Positions 26,401 through 35,114 are shown, numbered from the stretch's first letter. The stretch is 64,000 nucleotides of DNA from JBCDGZ01 sp038750655 (GCA_038750655.1 JBCDGZ010000007.1:1-64000), one strand, 5' to 3'. A program made the numbers and translations. Notes: generated by a model not told the origin, from the sequence alone.

Positions 26401-29400
26401 CCCCGATAGCGGTAATACTCGCTGCACCTTCGGCTGCATTATGACAAGGATTATCGAGCTTTGTAGCGAGGGTCAATGCCAACTCGGGGGCTTCGGTAAT
26501 CAGTACACTAGCACTACTGCTACACTGGTTATCAGTATTGGTTACTTGTAAAAGATAAGTACCGGGGGCATTGATGCTTGGGGAGAGGGTATGGTCTCCA
26601 CTATTGATACTGCCGTTGGTGGTGGTCCATTGATAGGTGAAATTACTGCCATTAGAAGAACCGCTGCCGTCCAGGACCAGCTGAGTCAGCTGGCAGTTCA
26701 GTTCGGCGGTGGAGCCAGCATCGGCCGTTGGGGCATTGAGGTCTTGCGAAATGGCGACCTGCGCTGCACTGCCGCAGCCATTGTCATTGTTGGTGACCAT
26801 AAGCGTGTAAGTTCCCGGTGTGTTGATGGTCGGATAGAGTGTCTGTTGTCCACTGATAATGCTTCCATTGGGCGTTATCCACATGTAGGAGAATTGACTG
26901 CCTGCGGAAGAATTGCTGCCGTCGAGGGTCAGCTCGGAAATGCCGCAGTCCAGGGTAGCCGTGGTCCCCGCATCGGCTATTGGGGTTTCAACATCCTGAT
27001 CGATAGTCACCGAAGCAATACTTGCACAGCCATTATCGGTATTGATGACCTGTAAATTGTAGGTTCCAGGGGCACCGATTTCGGGGCTAAGGGTATTCTC
27101 TCCGCTGATAATTCTTCCTAAGCTGGTCGTCCAAAGGTAATTGAACTGACCACCTATGGAGGAATTATTGCCATCCAGCGTAAGTTGAGTGAGGTTGCAG
27201 TCCAGGGTAGCGGAAGCACCCGCATCGGCTGTCGGGGGCTCCATATCCTGATCGATGGCCACCGAAGCGGTACTTACGCAGCCATTATCGGTATTAGTGA
27301 TCTGTAAAGTATAGGTTCCGGGCGCACCAATTTCGGGGCTGAGGGTATTTTCGCCATTAATAATTCTTCCCAAGCTAGTACTCCAAAGGTAAGTGAACTG
27401 ATTGCCCGTTGAAGAATTACTACCATCTAGAGAGAGCTGTGTGGTGTTACAATCTAATGTCGCTGTAGCACCTGCATCCGCAATGGGGGCTTCAATGTCC
27501 TGCGAAACGGCTACCGATGCGCTGCTGCTGCAACCATTGTCATTGTCAGTAACCTGCAGGACATAGAGGCCTGGGGCATTGATGTTGGGATAAAGGGTGT
27601 TTTGACCACTACTGATATGACCGGTAGTGGTGTTCCATAGATAAACGAAATTGTTGCCTGTCGATGAATTACTGCCATCCAGGGCCAGTTCGGTACTGCT
27701 ACAGTTGAGTACGGCATTCGCGCCCGCATCGGCCGTCGGCGCCGTTGTATTATTAATGATGCTTACGCTGTCCAGGCTGCTGCAACCGTTGCGGCTATTG
27801 GTGACTTGTAAAATATAAGTCCCCGCAGCATCTACCTGCGCCTGTAAGCTGGTATCTCCTCCCACAATATTGCCATTCACACTTGACCATTGATAATCAT
27901 AACTATCTAAAGTATCTGTTGAGGAACCGCTCCCGTCCAGCAACAAATCAGTGATGATGCAGGTCAGCTCCGCAGCGTTGCCAGCTTCCGCGTTTGGCGC
28001 GGTGCGATCCAAGCCGACGGTAACCGTATCCAGCGAAATACAACCGTTGGAGGTATTGGTGACTTCCAAAATATATTCGCCCACCGTATCCACCAAGGGT
28101 CGTAGGGTGGAATCGCCTTCTAGAATATGGCCCGCTGGGCCGGTCCAGGCGTAGCTGTAAATATCCAGCAGGGTATCCACCGAGGAATCTGTGCCGTCTA
28201 ACTCAATCTCTAAATCCGCACATGTCAGGTCTTTATTCGGCCCCGCATCGGCCGTCGGCCGATCCATTATTTCCCCAACTGCTACCGTATCCAAAGCGGT
28301 ACAGCCTGAATTGGCGTTGGTAATCTCCAAGATGTAGGTTCCGGCCGCATCTACAATCGGTGTCAAGCCATCGCCGCCATCGATAATATTTCCATCCGTG
28401 CTGCTCCAGCTATAGTTATAACCCGGCCCCGATGAAGAGGCCGTCGCATCCAACATCAGCGTATCTGCATTGCAAGGCAGATTCGTATCCCCTCCGGCAT
28501 CGGCGATGGGCGCAGGGGTATTTTCAATAAATGCCGTTTCTAGACTGGTACAGCCATTGGCATCCGTAATGGTCACGATATAGGTGCCAGCGGAAAGCTG
28601 ATTATAGAAATTAGATGGGCTGACACCGAAGCCAATATCGTACAGGTAGCCCGGCGTGCCGCCGAAGCCGAAGAGGGTCAACTCTCCATCGCCACTGCCG
28701 CAGTTTTCGTTACGGGGCGTGGCGGCCAATTGCAGGACCGGAGGATCGGGAACACTGTGAACCGCCGTCCCCGTACAGCCGCCAGCATCCGTAATGGTGA
28801 CCGTGTAGCTACCTCCGGGCAGTCCGACGATGGTAGCACCGGCGGCTCCGTTGCTCCACTGATAGCTATAGCCCGGCGTACCGCCCAAACCAGAGACGCT
28901 AATTGCTCCATTGGCTCCCCCCGCACAGTCATTACCGACGATCATATCCGCAAAGGTCGAGACTGGTTGGCTGGGACCGTCGACGGTGAAGGGGCCAAGC
29001 TCAATAGAGTGGCCTTGCCCTTCGGTGACGGTCAGGTAGTAGTCGCCGGGGAGGAGATTGCTGAGGTCTTCGGTGCGGGCACCGGTGTTCCAGCGGTAGG
29101 AGCGACCGGCGTAGCCTCCGGTGACCGTTACGTCGATGGAGCCGTTGGCCTCGCCGTAGCAGGCCACACTAGTGACCACGGCGGGCGAAGTTTCTTTGAG
29201 TTGAAAGCTCTGCAACAGCCAACGCTGCCAGGCGGAACGGGAGGCCTGCCCAATTTCGTACGCCTTTTTATTATAAGCCGCAATCCCGTAGAGCGTAGGG
29301 TAGTATTGAATGGCGTAATCGCTGCTTACTGAAGTGCTGGCCCCTTCCAGGTTGATGATGGGGTAGGGCGTTCCTATGGTCCAGTTTCCAATGGTGCGGC

Positions 29401-29731
29401 TACAGTTGCCATAAATGCAGGAAGTGGGGGTGCTGGCGTCGGCTTCGACCATCAGGACCATCGCCTCGTTGGCATTAAAAATATTTGTCAGGATATGGGA
29501 TTGGTGGTAGCTCCAACAAGGGCCGCACCAGGTGGCGGAAAAATCGAGGATCACATCGATTCCAGCATCCAGGTAATCGTATAGGGTATGGACATTTCCA
29601 TTAATGTCCGTTACGGTAAAATCTGGGGCGATAACTCCCGCCGGTAAGGGCGCAGGAGGAGGGTTTTCAGCATAGGAGAATAAGTGAAACCCTGCTAATA
29701 GCAAAGCAATTAGGTAGAGTCTAAGCTTCAT
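23450..29731 (-). CDS. Giant T9SS surface protein: thioredoxin domain, SprB repeats, PKD-like repeats, HYR-like domains
   Basis: The protein has 2093 residues. Order: signal peptide (LYLIALLLAGFHLFSYA); thioredoxin/redoxin domain about 32-180 with FSATWCGPCWSYH (Cys69/Cys72); three SprB-type repeats (186-405); eight tandem PKD/Ig-like units of about 84 residues (408-1078), each starting A-D-A-G and containing L-D-G-S-x-S-S and G-T-Y-x-L-x-V-T-N; eight SprB repeats (1092-1688; G-G-T-x-P-Y-x-Y-x-W-S-N-G pattern), two lacking the usual Cys; two HYR-like domains (1689-1850); two more SprB repeats; and a T9SS sorting domain (about 2013-2093, RLFPNPSSGQVYLELN). SprB is the gliding adhesin, so a mobile or anchored surface adhesin is likely. 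The thioredoxin domain is not standard there. Single gene with its own terminator. Confidence 0.9.
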   Translation of the reverse strand: MKLRLYLIALLLAGFHLFSYAENPPPAPLPAGVIAPDFTVTDINGNVHTLYDYLDAGIDVILDFSATWCGPCWSYHQSHILTNIFNANEAMVLMVEADASTPTSCIYGNCSRTIGNWTIGTPYPIINLEGASTSVSSDYAIQYYPTLYGIAAYNKKAYEIGQASRSAWQRWLLQSFQLKETSPAVVTSVACYGEANGSIDVTVTGGYAGRSYRWNTGARTEDLSNLLPGDYYLTVTEGQGHSIELGPFTVDGPSQPVSTFADMIVGNDCAGGANGAISVSGLGGTPGYSYQWSNGAAGATIVGLPGGSYTVTITDAGGCTGTAVHSVPDPPVLQLAATPRNENCGSGDGELTLFGFGGTPGYLYDIGFGVSPSNFYNQLSAGTYIVTITDANGCTSLETAFIENTPAPIADAGGDTNLPCNADTLMLDATASSSGPGYNYSWSSTDGNIIDGGDGLTPIVDAAGTYILEITNANSGCTALDTVAVGEIMDRPTADAGPNKDLTCADLEIELDGTDSSVDTLLDIYSYAWTGPAGHILEGDSTLRPLVDTVGEYILEVTNTSNGCISLDTVTVGLDRTAPNAEAGNAAELTCIITDLLLDGSGSSTDTLDSYDYQWSSVNGNIVGGDTSLQAQVDAAGTYILQVTNSRNGCSSLDSVSIINNTTAPTADAGANAVLNCSSTELALDGSNSSTGNNFVYLWNTTTGHISSGQNTLYPNINAPGLYVLQVTDNDNGCSSSASVAVSQDIEAPIADAGATATLDCNTTQLSLDGSNSSTGNQFTYLWSTSLGRIINGENTLSPEIGAPGTYTLQITNTDNGCVSTASVAIDQDMEPPTADAGASATLDCNLTQLTLDGNNSSIGGQFNYLWTTSLGRIISGENTLSPEIGAPGTYNLQVINTDNGCASIASVTIDQDVETPIADAGTTATLDCGISELTLDGSNSSAGSQFSYMWITPNGSIISGQQTLYPTINTPGTYTLMVTNNDNGCGSAAQVAISQDLNAPTADAGSTAELNCQLTQLVLDGSGSSNGSNFTYQWTTTNGSINSGDHTLSPSINAPGTYLLQVTNTDNQCSSSASVLITEAPELALTLATKLDNPCHNAAEGAASITAIGGTGAYNYDWSNGGTTPEVKDLAAGNYSVVVSDEVGCTVSMSINISEPAPLVSSSTTSDETADGADDGTASISISGGTPPYAYLWNTGQSSPNISDLTPGIYTVSITDANGCKTEISATINSFNCTINGTVEATNISCNGAANGTASVNLTAGDGPYTYQWSNGGQGASIGNLSPGSYAVTATDDNNCPFTANIIIEQPSAIVASVDQQSNVSCFGGTDGTASLSASGGTGTLTYLWPDGSSSPTLSNLAAGSYIIQIRDANGCTTETPLLIDEPTALSSTASGTDESALGAHDGQASASVSGGTPPYAYLWSNGSTESSISDLAPGSYTVQIRDANGCSKSETIDIKAYDCSFFSAAIEEQSISCFDGNDGQATAVLNGGTPPFNYNWSNGSTEAMATSLSAGSYTVTITDAGNCPSVVNLHLDNPTPITVETTEQQPVSCFGGDDGMISISAAGGTGGLSYLWPSGNIGTTETQLAAGSYTLTITDSQGCLLTRTIDLNEPALLEASVANQTNVQCADEAVGTASISAVGGVPPFEYTWSDGQSGAEAMGLMAGQYEVIITDQNGCSTAQQVNIIAQDDTPPIAIGQTQTVFLNANGQASISADAINNGSSDNCGIASIEIDRSSFSCSELGEQMVELTVKDASGNSHSTMVVVTIVDDIAPTLISCPSDIEVNNCDGLVTYQLPEAVDNCELFSPQLMSGLGSGAQFPEGTTEEVYQFTDAAGNTVSCSFMVTVTNTLESDVMSDAALCFGETNGTAEVVAEGGTPGYTYVWSNGQTGMQVDGLAPGTYTVEVVDASGCTSSNSFTITELPELHLTVEEIVDEIGMNGLGSIDVSINGGTAPYTYTWSNNGTLVSTAEDLVDFPAGDYELEVVDAMGCIISSNVLRIDNLTSVIDPELAKRVRLFPNPSSGQVYLELNIPGAEEVQLSLYDAVGRQLRVNVNEAAHRQTYQLDLDHLPAGVYWLRILVDQRTVSKRIVLSR
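24668..26458 (-). repeat. Eight tandem SprB-type repeats (coding)
   Basis: Residues 1092-1688 of the giant protein consist of eight units of about 75 residues with the core G-T-A-S-(I/V)-x-x-x-G-G-T and an L-W/Y-W-S-N-G strand. At DNA level units have diverged, unlike the PKD-like block. Confidence 0.8.
26498..28510 (-). repeat. Eight tandem PKD/Ig-like repeats of about 250 bp (coding)
   Basis: Residues 408-1078 are eight units. Units 5 and 6 are nearly the same (both contain LGRI then GENTLSPEIGAPGTY), pointing to recent duplication by unequal crossing-over. Outer units have diverged and units 1-3 are longer by insertions. Confidence 0.85.
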
Positions 29732-29851
29732 AAATAGGCGTTTAAGGTATAGAAATAAGAATCCTATGTAGGATCAGCTGTGTAGAATCGAAACGGCAGG
29801 AATATTTTTAATTTCACTAATATAGCAAAATGTTGGGAAAAATTGGGCTTT

Positions 29852-30346
29852 TTACAATTTTCGCCACATAATCAGGGTGTTAACCAGCCCTTCTGTAGCA
29901 TGATTGAATGCCTCGGGGACTTCCCCGATGGTTTGAAAACCCAACTTCTCCCAGAGCCTGACGGCCCTTTCGTTGCGCTTGACAACGATATTGAATTGCA
30001 TAGCTTTATAGCCCAGCCGGCGGGCCTCTCCGAGGGAATAGGCTCCCATTATTTTCCCTATTCCTTTCCCAAACTCAGCAGGATGGGTCATATAAGAGGC
30101 ATTGGCGACATGGGCGCCTAAATCTGGAAAGTTATCTTTGATAATAAATGTGCCCAGTACCCTATTGTCGTCCACGGCAACATAGCAGTACTTGTCTGCT
30201 CCACACCAATAGGCCAGCATTTTTTCTTTGCTGGAATCGGGAGCGAAAACATAGGTATCTCCACCAGCAATGACCAGCTGTATGATCTGCCAGATGGCCT
30301 CCTGATCTGCTGCTGTCGCCTTTCGGATGCTGACGGGATCGTTCAT
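29852..30346 (-). CDS. GNAT family N-acetyltransferase
   Basis: This 164-residue single-domain protein has the GNAT order: SIRKATAADQEAIWQIIQLV start, beta strand CYVAVDDNRVLGTFIIKDN, acetyl-CoA loop in FGKGIGKIMGAYSLGEA (the R/Q-x-x-G-x-G/A pattern with Lys for Arg), and a C-terminal NERAVRLWEKLGFQ. It transfers an acetyl group to an unknown amine. It starts 2 bases after the nadE stop, so it is translated from the same transcript, though no link to NAD synthesis is evident. Confidence 0.9.
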   Translation of the reverse strand: MNDPVSIRKATAADQEAIWQIIQLVIAGGDTYVFAPDSSKEKMLAYWCGADKYCYVAVDDNRVLGTFIIKDNFPDLGAHVANASYMTHPAEFGKGIGKIMGAYSLGEARRLGYKAMQFNIVVKRNERAVRLWEKLGFQTIGEVPEAFNHATEGLVNTLIMWRKL

Positions 30347-30348
30347 GG

Positions 30349-31986
30349 TTAGGATAAATATTTTCCTACAATTGGCATTCGCCTGCCCATCCCAAATGCC
30401 TTGGTCGATACCCGAATGACTGGAGCGGTCTGGTGCCGCTTGAATTCATTGATGTTAACCAGGCGTAGTACCCGGCGGACCAATTTTTCATCAAATCCCA
30501 TTTCAATAATTTCCTTAGGCCCCTGTTGTTTTTCGATATACTGAAAAAGTACTTCATCCAGAATGTCATAATCCGGCAGGCTATCAGAATCCTTCTGATT
30601 GGGACGCAATTCGGCTGAGGGCGGTTTGATGATGGTGTTATTGGGAATGATCTCCTCTGCTCGATTGATGTACCGGCAGAGTTCAAAGACCTCGGTTTTG
30701 TAGACATCTCCGATCACTGACAGCCCACCGCACATATCTCCGTAAAGGGTACCGTAGCCGACGGCCATTTCGCTTTTATTGGACGTGTTGAGGAGAATAT
30801 GTCCAAACTTGTTGGAGAGGGCCATTAGGATCATCCCGCGAATACGGGCCTGAATATTTTCTTCGGTAACATTTTCCGGCAAGCCTTTAAACTGAGGGCG
30901 CAACAGCTGCTCGTAGGCTTCATAAACTTCTTTGATCGGAATAATGTCATACTGTAGGCCCAGATTTTCTGCCAGTTGGCGAGCATCCTCGATCGAATGA
31001 TCCGAAGAATACTGTGAAGGCATCAGCACCACCCGAACGTTCTCATTGCCCAAGGCCCGAGCCGCCAGGACGGTCGTCAGCGCCGAGTCGATGCCCCCGG
31101 AGAGCCCAATAATGGCTTTACCAAAGCCCAACTTGCCAAAATAATCCTTCACCCCAAGGACAATCGCATCGTGGATGAGCGCCATTTTCTCTTTGGGCTG
31201 CTCCACCGAGCGCCCTCCCTTTTTCACCGCCTCCAAATCGTAGCTGCGCACGCATTCTTCAAAGTAAGGCAGTTCATCGTAGAGCTGCCCGTCGGGCGAC
31301 ATGACAATAGACCCCCCATCAAAGATCAGCTCCGTCTGCGCTCCGCTGTGATTGACGTAGAACATCGGAATCTTATACCGCTCAATGTTGGCCCTAACTA
31401 CATGAATGCGGCTTTCAGCCTGTGTATGACTAAAAGGAGAGGCTGATAAGTTGAGAATAAAATCGGGCTGCTGGGGCATCAGCTCGTCCATCGGACAGAC
31501 AGTGTAGAGGGGATTATCATTGCCGACATTCCAAATATCCTCGCAAATGGTCAAGGCAATGCGTTGGCCCTTGTATTCGACCACCTTGAACTCCGAGGCG
31601 GGCTCGAAGTAGCGGTACTCGTCAAAAATATCGTAGGTAGGGAGAAGGGCCTTGTGGGCGATTTGTAAGATTTTGCCGTCGGCCAGAAAGTAAGCGGAGT
31701 TGTAGAGGTCTTTGCCTTCAATGACGGGATTGCGGCTGGGCGAGCCTACGACGACTGCGATGTCTCGTGCGGCCTCGGCGAGCCGCTGTATGGCGGCTTC
31801 AGCTTGATGAATAAAGTCGTCGAATTCTAGGAAATCTCTGGGGGGGTAGCCACAGGTGGCCAATTCGCTAAAGCAGACCAGGTCCGCCCCCTGGCCTTTG
31901 GCCTCGGCGATGGCTTTGAGCATCTTATCGACATTCCCTGCAAAATTACCGATGTGAAAGTTGAGCTGCGCTATTGCAATCTTCAT
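30349..31986 (-). CDS. nadE: Glutamine-dependent NAD+ synthetase
   Basis: This 545-residue two-domain enzyme has an N-terminal nitrilase-type amidotransferase (1-255): Glu in CFSELATCGYPPRD, Lys in AHKALLPTYDIFDEYRYF, Cys in LTICEDIWN. The C-terminal ATP-PPase synthetase domain carries the P-loop LSGGIDSALTT and the later GTLYGDMCGG and KPPSAELRPNQKD. It amidates nicotinate adenine dinucleotide to NAD+, using ammonia from glutamine. The promoter at 32039-32070 is overlapped by an inverted repeat. GNAT follows with a 2-base gap. Together with 3-hydroxyanthranilate dioxygenase and nadC it completes the quinolinate-to-NAD route except nadD. Confidence 0.97.
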   Translation of the reverse strand: MKIAIAQLNFHIGNFAGNVDKMLKAIAEAKGQGADLVCFSELATCGYPPRDFLEFDDFIHQAEAAIQRLAEAARDIAVVVGSPSRNPVIEGKDLYNSAYFLADGKILQIAHKALLPTYDIFDEYRYFEPASEFKVVEYKGQRIALTICEDIWNVGNDNPLYTVCPMDELMPQQPDFILNLSASPFSHTQAESRIHVVRANIERYKIPMFYVNHSGAQTELIFDGGSIVMSPDGQLYDELPYFEECVRSYDLEAVKKGGRSVEQPKEKMALIHDAIVLGVKDYFGKLGFGKAIIGLSGGIDSALTTVLAARALGNENVRVVLMPSQYSSDHSIEDARQLAENLGLQYDIIPIKEVYEAYEQLLRPQFKGLPENVTEENIQARIRGMILMALSNKFGHILLNTSNKSEMAVGYGTLYGDMCGGLSVIGDVYKTEVFELCRYINRAEEIIPNNTIIKPPSAELRPNQKDSDSLPDYDILDEVLFQYIEKQQGPKEIIEMGFDEKLVRRVLRLVNINEFKRHQTAPVIRVSTKAFGMGRRMPIVGKYLS

Positions 31987-32038
31987 ATATTCGTATGTAT
32001 TGTTCGATGATCAAATGGATGATTTCTCGTTGCTAGAA

Positions 32039-32070
32039 CAAATGTACGACTACTTAGTTTAAAAATCAAA
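32039..32070 (-). promoter_or_regulatory. nadE promoter, Bacteroidota type
   Basis: Read on the minus strand, TTTG (32067-32070) and TACATTTG (32039-32046) are 20 bases apart, a full match to the TTTG/TAnnTTTG consensus. The start site would be about 45 bases before the nadE ATG. Confidence 0.7.
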
Positions 32071-32076
32071 CTAAGT
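32052..32076. promoter_or_regulatory. Candidate operator: 9-bp inverted repeat over the nadE -33 box
   Basis: ACTTAGTTT (32052-32060) and AAACTAAGT (32068-32076) are perfect inverted copies separated by 7 bases and cover the -33 TTTG. This is the position for a repressor. It may also act on the divergent DUF547 gene. The regulator is not known; an NAD-responsive factor is an inference. Confidence 0.5.
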
Positions 32077-32270
32077 GTAATTTTTGTTCTTTATTTCTGA
32101 TGGGAGGGGGCCCAACCACCGTCCCTGGCCCTACAACTGTAACCCCCACGACCATTATGATACTTCTGTGATAAATAGTTTAAAGTTATGAGAAACACTT
32201 GGACCGAAAATGGATTTCCTTTGTAGTTGTAAGCCAAAAACAATTATCTAGACTATTCAAATCAACTCAA

Positions 32271-33806
32271 ATGAAAAATTCAATCATCATCATCGCAGTG
32301 TTATTAATGGCTGCGTGGAATACCAAGGGGCAGGATTTAACTGCCTTCTTTCAACAAACCGACCAAGTCCTGAAAAGCCATGTTAACAATGGCCTTGTCG
32401 ATTATAAGGGAATTAAGCAGGATGCTAATTTTAACCAATTGATTAAGCAAATTGCAACGACCGACTTTGAGCAGTTGGACGCTGCTACGCAGCAGGCTTT
32501 TTTGGTTAATGCTTATAACTTTCTGGTTATCAATGAAGTGTTGCGGCGGAATGTCACTAGCTCTGTACGGCAGAAGTCTGATTTTTTTGACGCCAAGTCC
32601 AATGTGGTGGGCGGGAAGAAGATGAGCCTGAATACTTTGGAGAAAAAATACTTGCTTAAGGCCTTCGGCGACCCCCGTTTCCACTTCGTGCTGGTCTGTG
32701 GGGCCAAAGGCTGCCCACCGATTACCAACTTTGCCTACACGCCTGATCAACTAGACCAGCAATTGGACCAGCAGACGCGTATCGCCATGAATAATCCCTA
32801 CTTTATGAGAGTCGATCCGATTGCCGAGAAAGTGAAGCTCTCGGAGATTTTCTCCTGGTACCCTGCTGACTTTGGTGGCAATAAGAAGGCTATTGTGCAA
32901 TACATCAATTCTTACCGCGAAAAGGCCATCCCTGCCGATTTTAGCATCGAATATTATACCTACGACTGGAGCTTAAATACCCAGCAGACTTCTGTAGGAC
33001 TGAGCTCACCTATCGGGAACAACAGCAGCCGCTACGTCGTTTCAGCCGCTATTCCCAAGGGAACAACCGAAACCAAGTTATTCAACAACCTCTACACCGA
33101 GCGTACGCGTAGCAGCTCGGACGGCGACTTCACCAGACGGGCCAACTTCCTCACCAGCTGGCTGAGCTTCCTCTACGGGGTCTCTAACACCTTCAACGCA
33201 GGCTTTGACCTGCGCTATCGCCGGGTTAGTGTCACCGATGGCAACACCTCTCCGCTGAACGTATTGACGAACAATGCCGACAGCCGCCGCCACGGCGTCA
33301 CCAGCATCGGACCGAAAATTCGCTGGGCACCGGTCAAGGAATGGTCAAATTTCTCTGTGCAGAGTGCTATTTGGTTTCCGATCGGAGACGATTTGCAAGG
33401 CAATGAAAGCCAGCCTTTCATCGACTGGGACGGTGCCGCCTGGGTGACGCAGGTATTCAACGATTTTCCGATTGGGTCCAATTTTACCCTATTTACCGAA
33501 ATCGATCTCTGGATAGAAGACATTGGTTCTTCAAGCGACGGTGATTTGAACCGCGTTTCGACTCCCGCAACCGTTATTGTCAGCTATTTTCCAAATCCCA
33601 AGACTACATTTTACGCTTTAACTAACTTTTCACCGTTTTGGCAAAGTGATTTTGATTATTTTGCACAAGCCGGAGTTGGTGCAAAGTACCAAGTGACGTC
33701 AAGGTTCGAGTTAGAGGCTCTGTACACAGGTTTTACCAACAAATTTTTGCGAGACACTAACGGTCGGGCTTCAACTTTTAACATTGGCGTGCGCATTTCC
33801 GGTTAG
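32271..33806 (+). CDS. Exported DUF547 domain protein fused to a C-terminal outer-membrane barrel
   Basis: The start at 32271 (MKNSIIIIAVLLMAAWNTKG) gives a signal peptide ending before Q and 511 residues; the frame from 32199 would bury it. Residues about 22-240 are a DUF547 domain: VDYKGIKQDANFNQLI, AFLVNAYNFLVINEVL, FHFVLVCGAKGCPP and KLSEIFSWYPADFG. The second half (about 255-511) is alternating aromatic/polar strands ending in NIGVRISG, the pattern of a transmembrane beta barrel. DUF547 has a papain-like fold in known structures and its activity is uncertain. The fusion would place it at the outer membrane. The Omp85-like gene follows 36 bases later. Confidence 0.75.
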   Translation: MKNSIIIIAVLLMAAWNTKGQDLTAFFQQTDQVLKSHVNNGLVDYKGIKQDANFNQLIKQIATTDFEQLDAATQQAFLVNAYNFLVINEVLRRNVTSSVRQKSDFFDAKSNVVGGKKMSLNTLEKKYLLKAFGDPRFHFVLVCGAKGCPPITNFAYTPDQLDQQLDQQTRIAMNNPYFMRVDPIAEKVKLSEIFSWYPADFGGNKKAIVQYINSYREKAIPADFSIEYYTYDWSLNTQQTSVGLSSPIGNNSSRYVVSAAIPKGTTETKLFNNLYTERTRSSSDGDFTRRANFLTSWLSFLYGVSNTFNAGFDLRYRRVSVTDGNTSPLNVLTNNADSRRHGVTSIGPKIRWAPVKEWSNFSVQSAIWFPIGDDLQGNESQPFIDWDGAAWVTQVFNDFPIGSNFTLFTEIDLWIEDIGSSSDGDLNRVSTPATVIVSYFPNPKTTFYALTNFSPFWQSDFDYFAQAGVGAKYQVTSRFELEALYTGFTNKFLRDTNGRASTFNIGVRISG

Positions 33807-33842
33807 AAGATATGGGTTGTTCCATTTCTAATTCTAATCTAT

Positions 33843-35114
33843 ATGCGACTGAAAAGATGTGGAGTACTACTGCTCTTCTTGTTGATGATCAATGGCCTAC
33901 AGCTGAATGCACAGCACACCGTTAGAGCCATACATCTCGAAGGGCTGAAAAAGACGAAGTCTGATTATCTGAATCGCTTTATCGATTCTAGAGTCGGACA
34001 GTTAATGGATACGTTGCTGTTACAGGCAGATGTGCAGCGACTTAAGAACTTGAACGGAATTGCGGATGCTTCCTTCCGCATTGACACCGTAGGTAAGGAG
34101 GCCATCATTAGCTTTGAGATGAAAGAGGCCCTGACGCTTTTTCCCATCTTGAATTTTGGAGGAGTAAGGGGCAATTTCTGGTACCAAGTGGGATTTAATG
34201 ATGACAACTGGCGAGGCCGTGGGCATAAGATTACGGCCTTTTATCAGAATAATGACGGACGAGATAACTTTAGTATTTATTACAAGATTCCCCAATTTAG
34301 GCGTGGTCGCTGGGGAGGATCGCTGAGTATTATGAAATGGGCTTCCATTGAGCCGCTGTTCTTTGATGACGCTACTGTGTTTTACGACTATGATAATTTC
34401 AGTGTGGGCCTGACGGGGATTTATACGTTTAACCGCCAAAATACACTGGAATTCGGAATGACCTATTTTGTGGAGGATTATGGGAAAAACAGCCGACACG
34501 AAGGCATCCCAACACCCGGGCCACAGTCGCTGGAACAACCCAAAGCGCTGGGTAAATTGATCTATAACCGGAACGCACTGAAGTACCATTTCTTCTATTT
34601 AGAGGGCTTGGACAATATAGCGAGTTTGCAAACGGTACTGAACTTAGACGATCAATCCTGGTTTCACATCTTCCTCAACGACACCCGTTTTTTCAAAAGA
34701 ATTGAGGAAAATGGCAATCTGGCACTTCGTTTTCGGGCGGGCATCGCCACCAATAACGACACGCCCTTTGCCCCCTTTGTGCTGGACAGCTATGTCAATA
34801 TCCGGGGCTCTGGGAACCGGATCGAGCGGGGCACCGCCGCCTTGATTTTGAACGCCGAATACCGCCATACGATGTTCGAAGGGGACAAAATTGCCGGGCA
34901 GGTGGTCGGATTCTCTGACATTGGCTCTTGGCGCAAACCGGGGGGAGAGCTGAATGATCTGGTCAACGGAAATACCTTACAATTCTTTGCTGGCGGCGGT
35001 ATCCGAATCATCCATAAATTGGCCTTCAACGCCATCTTTCGACTGGATTACGGAATCGATATTCGGGATACGAATCGGCGGGGTGTGGTCCTGGGACTCG
35101 GTCAATATTTTTGA
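33843..35114 (+). CDS. Omp85/BamA-like outer membrane protein with one POTRA domain
   Basis: This 423-residue protein has a signal peptide (LLLFLLMINGLQLNA before Q), a single POTRA-like module (VRAIHLEGLKKTKSDYLNRF to about residue 98) and a C-terminal barrel of 12-16 strands. It includes YVNIRGSGNRIERGTAALIL (the R-G-x-G surface-antigen loop) and a final aromatic residue (GLGQYF). It is shorter than BamA (five POTRAs, about 800 residues), so it resembles the small TamA/surface-antigen branch. Such barrels assist insertion or secretion of partners. It is in one unit with the DUF547-barrel gene. Confidence 0.8.
   Translation: MRLKRCGVLLLFLLMINGLQLNAQHTVRAIHLEGLKKTKSDYLNRFIDSRVGQLMDTLLLQADVQRLKNLNGIADASFRIDTVGKEAIISFEMKEALTLFPILNFGGVRGNFWYQVGFNDDNWRGRGHKITAFYQNNDGRDNFSIYYKIPQFRRGRWGGSLSIMKWASIEPLFFDDATVFYDYDNFSVGLTGIYTFNRQNTLEFGMTYFVEDYGKNSRHEGIPTPGPQSLEQPKALGKLIYNRNALKYHFFYLEGLDNIASLQTVLNLDDQSWFHIFLNDTRFFKRIEENGNLALRFRAGIATNNDTPFAPFVLDSYVNIRGSGNRIERGTAALILNAEYRHTMFEGDKIAGQVVGFSDIGSWRKPGGELNDLVNGNTLQFFAGGGIRIIHKLAFNAIFRLDYGIDIRDTNRRGVVLGLGQYF

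Noticed and set aside
25526..26551. 341-codon plus-strand open frame
   Set aside because: It is antisense to the SprB/PKD-like repeats of the 2093-residue protein; its apparent repeats mirror that array.
26498..28510. Regularly spaced repeats suggesting a CRISPR array
   Set aside because: Units are about 250 bp, in frame and code for PKD-like domains; there are no short identical repeats with unique spacers.
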